Part shown: positions 1 to 8,157 of the stretch, piece after piece
How the letters are laid out: each line of letters opens with the position of its first letter
Numbering within the stretch: position 1 is the first letter of the stretch
The notes under the pieces: model-generated
The model's input: only the letters and a program-made list of their open reading frames with translations
The model's database searches: none
Told to the model about the DNA's origin: nothing
Made by a program: the position numbers and the translations under genes
Origin: Pseudaquidulcibacter saccharophilus
Lineage (GTDB): Bacteria; Pseudomonadota; Alphaproteobacteria; Caulobacterales; Aquidulcibacteraceae
Direction of reading: 5' to 3'
NCBI RefSeq assembly: GCF_019455445.1
Contig: NZ_JAHWUS010000004.1
Span: 62,001-126,000, forward strand
Length of the DNA stretch: 64,000 bases

Positions 1-1
1 G

Positions 2-1000
2 TATTTGCCACGTCTATGTGAGCATTGCCTTAATCCAGCCTGCGTTGCATCTTGCCCAAGCGGTGCGATTTATAAACGTGAAGAAGACGGCATTGTACTT
101 ATTGACCAAGATAAATGCCGTGGTTGGCGCATGTGCGTTTCTGGTTGCCCATACAAAAAAATCTACTTCAACTGGGAAAGCGGCAAGTCTGAAAAATGCA
201 CATTCTGCTATCCAAGAATTGAAAATGGTGAACCAACTGTTTGTTCGGAAACCTGCGTTGGTCGTATTCGCTACCTTGGTGTTCTACTTTATGATGCAGA
301 TAAGATTGAAGAAGCGGCAGCGACTAAAGACGACAAGGATTTGTATCAAGCGCAATTAGATATGTTCCTTAATCCAAATGACCCTGAGGTGATTAAAGCT
401 GCATTAGCAGAGGGCATACCTCAATCATGGCTCGATGGCGCAAAAAATTCGCCAGTTTATAAAATGGCGATGGAATGGAAAGTGGCATTCCCACTTCATC
501 CTGAATATCGCACCTTGCCAATGGTTTGGTATATTCCGCCATTGTCGCCAATTCAAAACGCAGCATCAACTGGCGATATTGGCATGAATGGAATAATACC
601 TGATGTTAAATCGCTTCGTATTCCTGTGACATATTTAGCGAATTTGCTAACAGCTGGAAATGAAGAGCCAGTAACTCTTGGCCTTGAGCGTATGCTTGCA
701 ATGCGTGCCTTTATGCGTGGTCGCCATGTTGAAGGAGATGCAGATACAAAAATTCTTGAATCGGTCGGCCTAAATGTGCAGATGGTTGAAGATATGTATC
801 GCTATATGGCAATCGCTAATTATGAAGATCGCTATGTAATTCCTACCTCTCATCGCGAATATGTCGAAGATACTTTTGATCTTCGTTCATGTGGCTTTAG
901 CTTTGGCAATGGCTGCTCTGGCGGCAATTCGGATAGCAATCTGTTCGAAAAACCTAAACGCAAAAATCTATTTGGCGGGGCGCACGTACATGGAAAATAA
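2..1000 (+). CDS. narH: Respiratory nitrate reductase beta subunit (3' part)
   Basis: This is the C-terminal two thirds of NarH, the iron-sulfur electron-transfer subunit of the membrane-bound cytoplasm-facing nitrate reductase NarGHI. It passes electrons from NarI haem to the NarG active site. The frame is open to the left edge, so the start lies outside the window. Visible are the cluster motifs CEHCLNPACVASCP and CRGWRMCVSGCP; the Trp in the second is the NarH hallmark for a [3Fe-4S] centre. A third Cys group follows (CTFCYPR, CSETC), then the conserved RIRYLGVLLYDAD. narJ starts 11 bases inside its end, so the genes are translationally coupled. narG is expected just upstream. Assignment is very secure. 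Confidence 0.97.
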   Translation, partial: YLPRLCEHCLNPACVASCPSGAIYKREEDGIVLIDQDKCRGWRMCVSGCPYKKIYFNWESGKSEKCTFCYPRIENGEPTVCSETCVGRIRYLGVLLYDADKIEEAAATKDDKDLYQAQLDMFLNPNDPEVIKAALAEGIPQSWLDGAKNSPVYKMAMEWKVAFPLHPEYRTLPMVWYIPPLSPIQNAASTGDIGMNGIIPDVKSLRIPVTYLANLLTAGNEEPVTLGLERMLAMRAFMRGRHVEGDADTKILESVGLNVQMVEDMYRYMAIANYEDRYVIPTSHREYVEDTFDLRSCGFSFGNGCSGGNSDSNLFEKPKRKNLFGGAHVHGK

Positions 1001-1721
1001 TCTAAATCTTAAAACCCGAAACAGCTTTAAAGCACTTGGAATTTTGCTTTGGTATCCAAATAATGAATGGCTTGAATGTAGTGATGAATTGTTAGCGCTC
1101 ATGAAAAGTGAGAATTGCATTGAAGACAAAGATTTCAATGCAATCAAAGACTTTATTAATAGCATGAAATCAGGCGATTTATTTACCTTCCAAGAAAATT
1201 ATGTGGACACTTTTGATAGAGTGCGCACAATGTCGCTACATTTGTTTGAGCATGTTCATGGTGATAGCCGCGAACGTGGGCAGGCAATGATTGACTTGTC
1301 CGACAGATATCTAGAGCAAGGACTTAAACTTGATTCAAGTGAGTTGCCAGATTATTTGCCAATGTTTTTGGAATATCTCGCAACTCTGCCTGTTGAAACT
1401 GCGTTAGAGGAGCTTGATGAAGTTGCACATATTTTAAAGGCGATTGGTACCAAGCTTAAAGAACGTGGAAATCAATATTTTTGTATTTTTCAGGCTCTCT
1501 TGAAAATGGTTGGTCAGGAAATCGGCGATGTGGTTGTTAAAGCTGATGAAGAAACTTCTTTCGACGAATTAGATAAGGAATGGGAAGAAAAGCAAATTGA
1601 ATTCTTGGGTGCGCAGAATCCAGATAATGGCGTTGACACAAATTCCTGTGGCACATGCCCTTCAAGCGTAAAATCTAATTGCAGCCTTCAAACAAATATC
1701 CCGCAAGGAGTTACCCAATGA
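990..1721 (+). CDS. narJ: Nitrate reductase assembly chaperone NarJ
   Basis: NarJ is the cytoplasmic chaperone (TorD/NarJ family) that holds apo-NarG while the molybdenum cofactor and FeS cluster are inserted and before NarGH docks on NarI. The protein is about 243 residues, all-helical in character, with the family-typical opening (FKALGILLWYPNNEW) and the core TMSLHLFEHVHGDSRERGQAM around residues 75-95. I chose ATG 990, after a GGCGGGG ribosome site, because the longer frame only reads through narH. It overlaps narH by 11 bases, and its stop overlaps the narI start (ATGA). A Cys-containing tail (CGTCPS) lies near the C-terminus. Confidence 0.95.
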   Translation: MENNLNLKTRNSFKALGILLWYPNNEWLECSDELLALMKSENCIEDKDFNAIKDFINSMKSGDLFTFQENYVDTFDRVRTMSLHLFEHVHGDSRERGQAMIDLSDRYLEQGLKLDSSELPDYLPMFLEYLATLPVETALEELDEVAHILKAIGTKLKERGNQYFCIFQALLKMVGQEIGDVVVKADEETSFDELDKEWEEKQIEFLGAQNPDNGVDTNSCGTCPSSVKSNCSLQTNIPQGVTQ

Positions 1722-2407
1722 TTGACTTCATTCACTCATTTTTATTCGGAATATACCCATATATTGCTTTAGTATCATTATTCCTTGGAACACTAATACG
1801 CTATGATCGCGAACAATATTCGTGGCAAGCTTCATCTAGCCAAATCTTGTCTGATAAAGGCTTGGCAATTGGAAATATTTTCTTTCATCTTGGCATAATT
1901 TTTATATTCATGGGGCATTTTGTAGGTCTTTTAACCCCGCATGCGCTTTATGAACATTTCATTAAAGCCGAGCAAAAGCAAATGTTAGCAATTGTTGCGG
2001 GTGGTATTGCAGGTGTTTTTGGCTTTATTGGACTTTCAATTCTTTTGTCCCGACGCCTTGGCAATGCCCGCATTCGTGCAACATCTTCGCCTTTGGATAT
2101 ATTAATTTTATTCCTGTTATGGTTACAAATGATGCTTGGATTAATTACGATTCCATTTTCATTATCGCATCATGACGCTACGCAAATGCTTAATTTATCG
2201 CAATGGGCACAGCATATTTTGACTTTTAGAAGCGGTGCTGCTGATTTTATTAAAGATGCCGATTGGATTTTTAAATGTCATTTGTTCTTGGGTTTAACAA
2301 TCTTGCTTTTATTCCCATTCACCCGCTTAGTCCACATGCTAAGCATACCTGCAAAATACCTTCCTAGACCTTTGCAAATTGTGCGTTCGCGTCAAGCAAG
2401 GAGATAA
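1718..2407 (+). CDS. narI: Nitrate reductase gamma subunit (cytochrome b)
   Basis: NarI is the di-haem b membrane anchor of nitrate reductase. It oxidises quinol on the periplasmic side and feeds electrons to NarH. The 229-residue protein has five hydrophobic segments, with the expected His residues in FFHLG/GHFVGL in the N-terminal half and KCHLFLGL / RLVHMLS in the last helix. The C-terminal motif KYLPRPLQIVRSRQ is typical of the family. ATG 1718 follows a near-perfect AAGGAG site and overlaps the narJ stop codon. Length and order match canonical narGHJI operons. Confidence 0.95.
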   Translation: MIDFIHSFLFGIYPYIALVSLFLGTLIRYDREQYSWQASSSQILSDKGLAIGNIFFHLGIIFIFMGHFVGLLTPHALYEHFIKAEQKQMLAIVAGGIAGVFGFIGLSILLSRRLGNARIRATSSPLDILILFLLWLQMMLGLITIPFSLSHHDATQMLNLSQWAQHILTFRSGAADFIKDADWIFKCHLFLGLTILLLFPFTRLVHMLSIPAKYLPRPLQIVRSRQARR

Positions 2408-2409
2408 GA

Positions 2410-2880
2410 ATGCCAATATTTGTTGATGATTTTGAAATTGAGGACGAAGAAGTCTTTAACGAGATGCAATATCACCCTGCTGCTAATGTTGAAGAAGCAA
2501 TGCTAAAAGCAGGACGTGCATTGGTGATAAGAAAGCTACTTTTGTCTCGCGCCAATGAATTGCAAATTTTACTACCTGACGAAAATGAAAGCCAGATTGT
2601 CAAAGAAGATTTTCTTATTTCACGCGTTTTGGAAGAAGATATTAAAACACCTGATGCCGATGAGGCTTCATGTTTACAATATTATAATTCTAATCAAGGT
2701 ACGTTTAGGGATGCAGCAGGAAATTATGTAGCATTTGAGCATGTGAAGCCTACGATTGCGGCATTCCTCAAAGATGTTTCTTGGCAAACCGCTGTGTCGC
2801 AATATTTGCAAATATTGGTCGGTCAAAGCGAAATAAAAGGTATTGATTTAGAGGGCGCAACCAGCCCATTGGTTAGATAA
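2410..2880 (+). CDS. PpiC/NifM-like protein of the nar operon lacking the parvulin domain
   Basis: This 156-residue protein starts two bases after narI behind an AGGAG site. In many proteobacteria the gene after narI encodes a parvulin-type peptidyl-prolyl isomerase of roughly 250-300 residues. Here the N-terminal helical part (about 1-95) and the C-terminal signature (YVAFEHVKPTIAAFLK, then YLQILVGQSEIKGI and a final SPLVR) are both recognisable. The central parvulin domain that normally lies between them is missing; the join is near FRDAAGNYVAFE, around residues 98-107. The frame is intact, so this looks like a clean in-frame loss rather than decay. It may keep a chaperone role in nitrate reductase maturation without isomerase activity; that part is inference. 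Confidence 0.75.
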   Translation: MPIFVDDFEIEDEEVFNEMQYHPAANVEEAMLKAGRALVIRKLLLSRANELQILLPDENESQIVKEDFLISRVLEEDIKTPDADEASCLQYYNSNQGTFRDAAGNYVAFEHVKPTIAAFLKDVSWQTAVSQYLQILVGQSEIKGIDLEGATSPLVR

Positions 2881-2899
2881 TCAATTTATCGCAAATTAT

Positions 2900-2936
2900 A
2901 ACCCCCGCCAGTTCCGCTGGCGGGGGTTGTTTTATT
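2900..2936 (+). terminator. Rho-independent terminator of the nar operon
   Basis: A perfect 12-bp GC-rich stem (AACCCCCGCCAG, 2900-2911, with CTGGCGGGGGTT, 2917-2928) closes a 5-base loop and is followed by GTTTTATT. It lies 20 bases after the last nar gene. The opposite strand lacks a good T-run. Confidence 0.93.
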
Positions 2937-2956
2937 GTAAATCTGCTCGACAGAAC

Positions 2957-3574
2957 TTAACTTTCCACTTTGAAATTACAATAGATAAATTCCTGAATTG
3001 AAACAGATGGTGTATGATGTTGCTCTATTGTCGATTCAATCAAAGTGAATTTGTTTCCAAGTTCTTGCGCAAGTGTCAGAGCGCTATATCCCACAATATC
3101 AAGCCCGCTACATTTTTTTGGCCCGTCAAGGCTGAAAGTTGCAATTATTACATTGCCATTTGGTGCAATCGAATTTGTTAATTGCGAAATATATTTTTGC
3201 CTTTGTTCTTTTTCCGTAAGGAAATGAAAAACTGCCCTATCATGCCATATCTTATAGTGGTTTTTTGGCAATTCTATTTTCGTAATATCACCAACTAGCC
3301 ATTTATAACAATCAGCAAATTTAACTAGTCGTTTTTTTGTTATATTTAATGCGGTTTGCGAAATATCTAGAATTGAAACATTTGTAAATTCGCGCGCTTC
3401 AAGTTCATCAATTAATTTTGACGCACCAGAACCCACGTCAATAATATTATCGCTTTTTGATTTGGCAATTTTTCCGATTAAATCAAGCGAGATTCTAGGT
3501 GTTTCTTGAAACCAACTTACGCTATCGGATTGTTTGGTGTTATAAACGCCGTCCCAATGAATATGGTCGTCCAT
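2957..3574 (-). CDS. Class I SAM-dependent methyltransferase
   Basis: A soluble protein of about 205 residues with a Rossmann methyltransferase fold. Motif I is IIDVGSGASKLIDEL (about residues 45-60), followed by an acidic residue in VSILDIS. A conserved IWHDRAVFHFLT block is followed by the post-motif ATFSLDGPKKCSGL. This matches a widespread proteobacterial family whose substrate is not established. ATG 3574 is chosen because AAGGG lies about 8 bases upstream; the earlier in-frame start has no ribosome site. It converges on the nar terminator and stands alone, so context gives no substrate. Confidence 0.8.
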   Translation of the reverse strand: MDDHIHWDGVYNTKQSDSVSWFQETPRISLDLIGKIAKSKSDNIIDVGSGASKLIDELEAREFTNVSILDISQTALNITKKRLVKFADCYKWLVGDITKIELPKNHYKIWHDRAVFHFLTEKEQRQKYISQLTNSIAPNGNVIIATFSLDGPKKCSGLDIVGYSALTLAQELGNKFTLIESTIEQHHTPSVSIQEFIYCNFKVES

Positions 3575-3614
3575 GCAAAGCCCTTTCGAAAATAAAATGC
3601 ATAGCACTTATAAC

Positions 3615-3652
3615 AAAAAAATGTCGTGGGAATATGCATAATCCCACGACAT
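3615..3652 (-). terminator. Rho-independent terminator of the porin gene
   Basis: Read on the minus strand, an 11-bp perfect stem (ATGTCGTGGGA with TCCCACGACAT, 3621-3631 and 3642-3652) is followed by a run of seven T. It sits 12 bases beyond the porin stop codon. Confidence 0.9.
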
Positions 3653-3664
3653 TTATATCTTTGA

Positions 3665-4897
3665 TTAGAATTTCAAGCCAATATATGGCATTATTTTTGT
3701 GGTATTTGTGAATAGATTATCGGCTTCATATTTGCCAATTTTAATGCCAGCACTATAATTTTTGCCGAAATTTTGTTCTATTGTGGCATTCCATTCTGTG
3801 CCATATTTTAAACCGCCATTTTGAGCTTCAAAATCATGAAAAACTATCGAGAATTTTGTGCCATCTAACAATTTATTTGGCGATTTGGCCTTATAACTAA
3901 CCCCAATATTGGCATCAACTAAGCCATTGGCGGGTGTAGTTAGGAATTTGTCAACCCAACCATCAAATGCATGATTTGTTCCAAGTGGGAATTGGAAGGC
4001 ACGTGTTCCATTGCCTTCTTTGGCTTCATATTGGGCCTTTACTTGCCAATTTCCGAAACTTATTGAAGGCTCTAGCGAATAATAATTTAAGTCAACGTTT
4101 GCAGTATTATTGGCATAATCTTTTTGATTAGCAAATTCCGCGTTAAACCCAAGTTTGAAAGTTGGGTGTGCTTTGACAATTTCATAACGCGCACCAAATG
4201 TTTGCGTTGATAAGGCAGCAGCATTTGGTAAATCCAACAAATAGTCATAGACACTAATTTTACCAAAGGTTTTCGCGTCATAACTTAAGTTCAGCAAATG
4301 AATTGCTGTATCTTTCCACACACCTTGTGGTGATTTTGTGCCAAATACACGATTTACCTGTGTAGCATAGGCATAATAAATTTCAGTATTTGGAAGGCTG
4401 TTATTTTTGACTGAAAGCGCATCAAATGTTTGATCGTTTTGTCGCCATGCACCCGCACCAACATGGCGTTGATTATTTAGATTTATTGATTGGCGACCAA
4501 GTGTGATTGCGGTTTTAGGTAGTCCAACATAATCAACATAAAGGCGATTTACTAAAGTATCATCAGGGTCTGCAACCGTTGCATAAGTCGTTTTGCCATT
4601 GATGGTATTGTTAAAGTCATTGCCGAAAATATGGGTTACATTTTCAAATTCTACCAAGCCGCTAAAACCATTGAAACGCTTTGTTTGGTAATTAAGGCGG
4701 CTTCTTAGGGTTGTGGCATTTGCGTCATTGGCAATGCCGTCTTGCGATACAAATTCATAGCGCAAACGTGCATCAAAATGCGTTTGACCATTTGTAATTG
4801 CATCAATTAGATTGGTGGCATTATCTGCTGCCATTGCTGGCGCAGCAAAAATTAAACTAGCTACTGTCGCTAGCAAAGAAAGTTTAGTATTTTTCAT
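3665..4897 (-). CDS. Outer-membrane beta-barrel porin, alginate-export/DUF1302-like
   Basis: A 410-residue exported protein. A signal peptide (MKNTKLSLLATVASLIFAAPAMA) is followed by alternating beta-strand sequence with many aromatic girdle residues and a terminal F (...IMPYIGLKF), as expected for BAM recognition. Segments such as RLYVDYVGLPKTAITLGRQ and NDQTFDALSVKNNSLPNTEIYYAYATQVNRVFG resemble the large 'alginate export' barrel family. The substrate is unknown. ATG 4897 starts the signal peptide; the longer frame adds eight unlikely residues. The gene is divergent from nnrS, and an FNR box lies between them, so it may be an anaerobically controlled porin, for example for nitrate or nitrite. 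That role is inference. Confidence 0.75.
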   Translation of the reverse strand: MKNTKLSLLATVASLIFAAPAMAADNATNLIDAITNGQTHFDARLRYEFVSQDGIANDANATTLRSRLNYQTKRFNGFSGLVEFENVTHIFGNDFNNTINGKTTYATVADPDDTLVNRLYVDYVGLPKTAITLGRQSINLNNQRHVGAGAWRQNDQTFDALSVKNNSLPNTEIYYAYATQVNRVFGTKSPQGVWKDTAIHLLNLSYDAKTFGKISVYDYLLDLPNAAALSTQTFGARYEIVKAHPTFKLGFNAEFANQKDYANNTANVDLNYYSLEPSISFGNWQVKAQYEAKEGNGTRAFQFPLGTNHAFDGWVDKFLTTPANGLVDANIGVSYKAKSPNKLLDGTKFSIVFHDFEAQNGGLKYGTEWNATIEQNFGKNYSAGIKIGKYEADNLFTNTTKIMPYIGLKF

Positions 4898-5004
4898 TTC
4901 TTTTTCCCAGTTATACCGCAAATAAAGGCAATACGGACTTCCAATTCGTATTTTAATTCACCCATTGCGACAGGGTAAATATTCTAAAACTTGCATAAGG
5001 GTGG

Positions 5005-5018
5005 TTGATTTAGATCAA
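5005..5018 (+). promoter_or_regulatory. FNR/FixK-type box upstream of nnrS
   Basis: The sequence TTGATTTAGATCAA is a perfect TTGAT-N4-ATCAA dyad. It lies between the divergent porin and nnrS genes. If it acts at -41.5, the nnrS transcript would begin near 5053, about 54 bases before the start codon. It could also serve the porin, where a TAGAAT-like -10 (4981-4986, minus strand) is less well spaced. Confidence 0.85.
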
Positions 5019-5106
5019 GGCAAAGGGGTAAATATCAGTATTTGAAATACATATTTGCAAAGTTTGCTTATTTGTAGAGATTGCTTGTTTAGAGATTATT
5101 TGGGAC

Positions 5107-6255
5107 ATGGAAAAAATATTTAAATCACCTTTATTTAGCGGCGGCTTTCGCCCATTTTTTCTATTGGCCGCGGTCTTTATGTTTATACTAATAAGCTATT
5201 TTGCATTGGGATTCGCAGGATATTTGCCAATAACAAATGTATCTTGGGATTTAATAAATTGGCACCGCCATGAAATGTTGTTTGGCTTCACTGCCGCAGT
5301 TATTGCCGGTTTTTTGCTTACCGCAGTGCCAAATTGGACAGGGCAACAAACCCCCAAAAATGAAATTTTAGCTGCTTTGGCTGGTTTTTGGCTTTTAGGT
5401 CGCCTTGCAATGATGTTTTCTTCATTTTTGCCTAAAATAATTGTCGCGCTAATTGACGTGCCATTTTATCTTTTGGTGGCGGCATCAATATTTCCTGCAC
5501 TCACCAAAACGCAAAATAAACGCAACTATTTCTTTCTTGGGCTTTTAAGTATGCAAACTATTGCCAATGCACTTATGCACTTTGGTTTATACGATATTGG
5601 TATGCGCCTTGGTTTGAATATTATCGTTTTAATAATGCTGGTATTAGGTGGTCGAGTGATTCCATTTTTTACTGAAAATGCCAAAGCTATAAAAATAACG
5701 CGCAACCCAAATATTGAAAAATTTGCAATGATAAGTGCGATAATCGCGGCAATCCTTGATGTTTTGCGCTTTCTTCCGGCATTAAGTGCGTTTGCGCTTT
5801 TGGTTGCCGCAATTGCCAATCTATTACGGTTTTCACAATGGCAGAGTAAAAAAACTTTTGACAATCCATTATTATGGATTTTGCATATTGGCTATTTATG
5901 GTTGGTAGTTGGGCTATTTTTAAAAGCCATAGATTTATTTGGAATTTCGTTACCCAATGCAATTGCCAATCATGCGATAACAAGTGGTGCAATTGGTTCA
6001 TTAACATTGGGGATGATGGCACGCGTAAGCCTTGGACATACTGGGCGACCTTTAGCAGCGGCACCAAAAATGATATTTGCTTTTTGGTTGGTGAATATGG
6101 CAGCATTTGCACGGGTATTTGGGGCATGGGCTTTGCCGAATTTTGCAATTGCGCTTTATTTAGTCTCTGCCTTGATGATGGCGATTGCATTTTTAATTTT
6201 TGTAATTCATTATTTTCCAATCCTAACCACTGAACGCTATGCGGCACGAAGATAA
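5107..6255 (+). CDS. nnrS: NnrS family protein
   Basis: NnrS is a polytopic inner-membrane haem/copper protein tied to nitric-oxide stress during denitrification. This 382-residue protein has about 12 hydrophobic segments. It carries the family features: FSGGFRPFFLLAA at the N-terminus, the WHRHEMLFGFTAAVIAGFLLTAVPNWTG block (about residues 55-83), GGRVIPFFTENA near 185 and MMARVSLGHTGRPL near 300. The His residues in these motifs are the presumed metal ligands. An FNR box about 90 bases upstream fits anaerobic expression. The ModE-like gene follows after nine bases. A decayed second copy of the C-terminus exists at 9253-9411. Confidence 0.93.
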   Translation: MEKIFKSPLFSGGFRPFFLLAAVFMFILISYFALGFAGYLPITNVSWDLINWHRHEMLFGFTAAVIAGFLLTAVPNWTGQQTPKNEILAALAGFWLLGRLAMMFSSFLPKIIVALIDVPFYLLVAASIFPALTKTQNKRNYFFLGLLSMQTIANALMHFGLYDIGMRLGLNIIVLIMLVLGGRVIPFFTENAKAIKITRNPNIEKFAMISAIIAAILDVLRFLPALSAFALLVAAIANLLRFSQWQSKKTFDNPLLWILHIGYLWLVVGLFLKAIDLFGISLPNAIANHAITSGAIGSLTLGMMARVSLGHTGRPLAAAPKMIFAFWLVNMAAFARVFGAWALPNFAIALYLVSALMMAIAFLIFVIHYFPILTTERYAARR

Positions 6256-6264
6256 TGGCAATAT

Positions 6265-6606
6265 ATGGATTATAAGATATACATTCGACTGATGCAGGGT
6301 GAAGAAATCGCCCTTGGTCCTGGCAAGGCCGATTTAATGAGCGCAATTATAGAATGTGGGTCACTTTCTAAAGCAGCAAAATCACTTTCTATAAGTTACA
6401 AACGTGCTTGGTCAATGGTTGATGCGATAAATCGTGGTTTTAAGACGCCTTTGATAATTTTGCAAAAAGGCGGTGCCTCTGGCGGTGGTGCGAAATTATC
6501 GCCAGAAGGGGTTTTTGTGCTGCAACAATATCGTGCCTGCCAAAGTGAAACAAATGCTATTGTAAGTAAGTTTTTTGAGCAAATACAACGTTTAACTGCT
6601 GAATAA
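6265..6606 (+). CDS. ModE-like molybdate regulator, DNA-binding domain only
   Basis: This 113-residue protein matches the N-terminal winged-helix of ModE. It has GPGKADLMSAIIECGSLSKAAKSLSISYKRAWSMVDAIN (about 18-57), then GGASGGGAKLSPEG (about 69-82), the usual ModE wing. It ends where full-length ModE would continue into two molbindin (MOP) domains, so the molybdate-sensing part is absent. Short stand-alone ModE HTH proteins are common in alphaproteobacteria. It lies nine bases after nnrS and directly before a ModE-type operator and modABC, so it is the obvious candidate to bind that operator. Confidence 0.88.
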   Translation: MDYKIYIRLMQGEEIALGPGKADLMSAIIECGSLSKAAKSLSISYKRAWSMVDAINRGFKTPLIILQKGGASGGGAKLSPEGVFVLQQYRACQSETNAIVSKFFEQIQRLTAE

Positions 6607-6617
6607 TTATTGCCGGC

Positions 6618-6631
6618 TTGACCTAAATCAA
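6618..6631 (+). promoter_or_regulatory. FNR/FixK-type box upstream of modA
   Basis: TTGACCTAAATCAA fits TTGA[CT]-N4-[AG]TCAA. Its centre (6624.5) is about 41 bases upstream of a predicted transcript start near 6665, given the -10-like TATAAC at 6653-6658. That is the classic position for an FNR-activated promoter. It suggests molybdate uptake is raised without oxygen, when nitrate reductase needs the cofactor. Confidence 0.8.
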
Positions 6632-6632
6632 T

Positions 6633-6662
6633 TTTCGTTATGTTTGATAGGATATAACGAAA
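6633..6662 (+). promoter_or_regulatory. ModE operator overlapping the modA promoter
   Basis: An inverted repeat reads TTTCGTTATGT (6633-6643), eight bases, then ATATAACGAAA (6652-6662). The core from CGTTAT to AACG (6636-6659) has the same length as the Escherichia coli modA ModE site and nearly the same half-sites. It covers the putative -10 TATAAC, as a repressor site would. The likely ligand is the ModE-like protein encoded just upstream. Confidence 0.82.
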
Positions 6663-6664
6663 TT

Positions 6665-7474
6665 ATGTCAAAAATGAAAATTAATATCATTCTATTTATT
6701 TCTAATATATTTTTAATTTGCTTGCCCCTAAATTCATGGGCGCAGGCTGCTAATGAAATCACTATTTTTGCGGCTTCCTCACTTACTGATGCAGTAAAAG
6801 AAATTGGCAATAATTATCAAAAAAAGACAGGTTATAAAATTGTCTATTCTTTTGCCTCTAGTGCATTGCTTGCAAAACAAATTGAGGCAGGTGCCAAAGC
6901 AGATATAATTATGACCGCCGATAGTGATTGGACGCAATATTTACAATCACGCAATTTAATAAAGCCGCAAAGTCGCTTTGATTTATTGGGTGGGCATTTG
7001 GTATTAATTGCCCCTAAAAACGCAAATGTAAATTTAAAAATTGCAAAAAATTTTCCAATCGCGCAATATTTAGGGGCGCAGGGCAAAATTGCGATTGCTG
7101 ACCCTTCATATGTTCCTGCTGGAAAATATGCACAAACTGCTTTGGTTAAATTTGGGGTGTGGGACAGTTTGCAAAACCAAATAATTCGTACAGAAAATGT
7201 TAGAATGGCATTAAATTATGTCGCGCATGGCGAGGCAAATTTGGGAATAGTCTATAAATCCGATGCTTTTGTTGAGCCAGACATAAAAATAGTTTCTGAA
7301 TTTCCTGATAATTCGCATAAAGCAATAATTTATCCCTTGTCTTTAACAATTAATGCCAGTTCACAAGCGCAAAGTTTTTATGATTATCTTAAATCGCCCT
7401 ATGCTATGGGGGTATTTGGGCGCTATGGCTTTAATGCTGCCGCCGAAGTTTTGACCGAAGAGCGGAAAAAATGA
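6665..7474 (+). CDS. modA: Molybdate ABC transporter, periplasmic binding protein
   Basis: ModA captures molybdate or tungstate in the periplasm and delivers it to ModBC. A signal peptide (about residues 4-28, ending LNSWAQA) precedes the mature ITIFAASSLTDAVKEI motif, whose serines bind the oxyanion. FASSALLAKQIEAGAKADIIMTAD and IADPSYVPAGKYAQ are further family blocks. The annotated ATG 6665 coincides with the transcript start predicted from the FNR box and the TATAAC -10, so the message may be leaderless; ATG 6674 is the alternative. No good ribosome site precedes either. The stop overlaps the modB start. Confidence 0.95.
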   Translation: MSKMKINIILFISNIFLICLPLNSWAQAANEITIFAASSLTDAVKEIGNNYQKKTGYKIVYSFASSALLAKQIEAGAKADIIMTADSDWTQYLQSRNLIKPQSRFDLLGGHLVLIAPKNANVNLKIAKNFPIAQYLGAQGKIAIADPSYVPAGKYAQTALVKFGVWDSLQNQIIRTENVRMALNYVAHGEANLGIVYKSDAFVEPDIKIVSEFPDNSHKAIIYPLSLTINASSQAQSFYDYLKSPYAMGVFGRYGFNAAAEVLTEERKK

Positions 7475-8157
7475 TCTTTGCTCCAGAAGAAATTTCCGCA
7501 ATTATTCTAAGTATTTCAATTGCCCTTAAATCAACTATTATGGCAATAATGCCTGCCATTATTTTTGGATATTTGTTGGCAAGAAAAAAATTTTTTGGCA
7601 AAATTATTCTTGATGCAATGCTGAATTATTCTTTGGTGTTGCCGCCAGTCGTGATTGGTTTAATTTTGTTGCTGATTTTTGGCAATCATGGTCCTATTGG
7701 CAAATATCTTTCAAAATGGGGTATGCCATTGGTTTTTACCGCTAATGGGGCAGCATTTGCATCAGCATTTATGGTTTTTCCATTAATGCTGCGAATTATC
7801 AAGCAAGCCTTTGAAGCAATAAATAAGGATTGGGAGTTTATTGCCGCAAGCCTTGGGGCAAAGCCATTAGATGTGTTTTTTTCTATCACTTTGCCCAATG
7901 CGTATCGTGGTTTGATTGCGGCATTATTAGTGGGTTTTGCGGCATCATTGGGGGAGTTTGGCGCAGTAATTACCTTTGCGGCGAATATAGAAGGCAAGAC
8001 ACAAACCCTTGCCTTGGCGATATATTCGGCAATGCAAAGCCCCAATGGTGAAAGTAGTGCGATACGATTGTCACTTGTGGCTATTGCGATTTCTGTGGCG
8101 GCGTTGGTGGCGTCTGAATTATTGCAAAAATTAGGTCACGAGGTTCAAGATGCTTGA
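7471..8157 (+). CDS. modB: Molybdate ABC transporter permease
   Basis: The inner-membrane permease of the molybdate importer, 228 residues with five or six transmembrane segments. The cytoplasmic EAA loop that contacts ModC is visible as EFIAASLGAKPLDVFFSITLP (about residues 124-144). The motif SLVLPPVVIGLILLLIFG and the SLGEFGAVITFA block are typical of ModB. It overlaps modA by four bases (ATGA) and modC by eight, so the three are co-translated. Confidence 0.95.
   Translation: MIFAPEEISAIILSISIALKSTIMAIMPAIIFGYLLARKKFFGKIILDAMLNYSLVLPPVVIGLILLLIFGNHGPIGKYLSKWGMPLVFTANGAAFASAFMVFPLMLRIIKQAFEAINKDWEFIAASLGAKPLDVFFSITLPNAYRGLIAALLVGFAASLGEFGAVITFAANIEGKTQTLALAIYSAMQSPNGESSAIRLSLVAIAISVAALVASELLQKLGHEVQDA

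Noticed and set aside
861-989. Longer narJ starting inside narH
   Set aside because: The extra 43 residues are just the out-of-frame reading of narH; NarJ homology begins at the ATG at 990.
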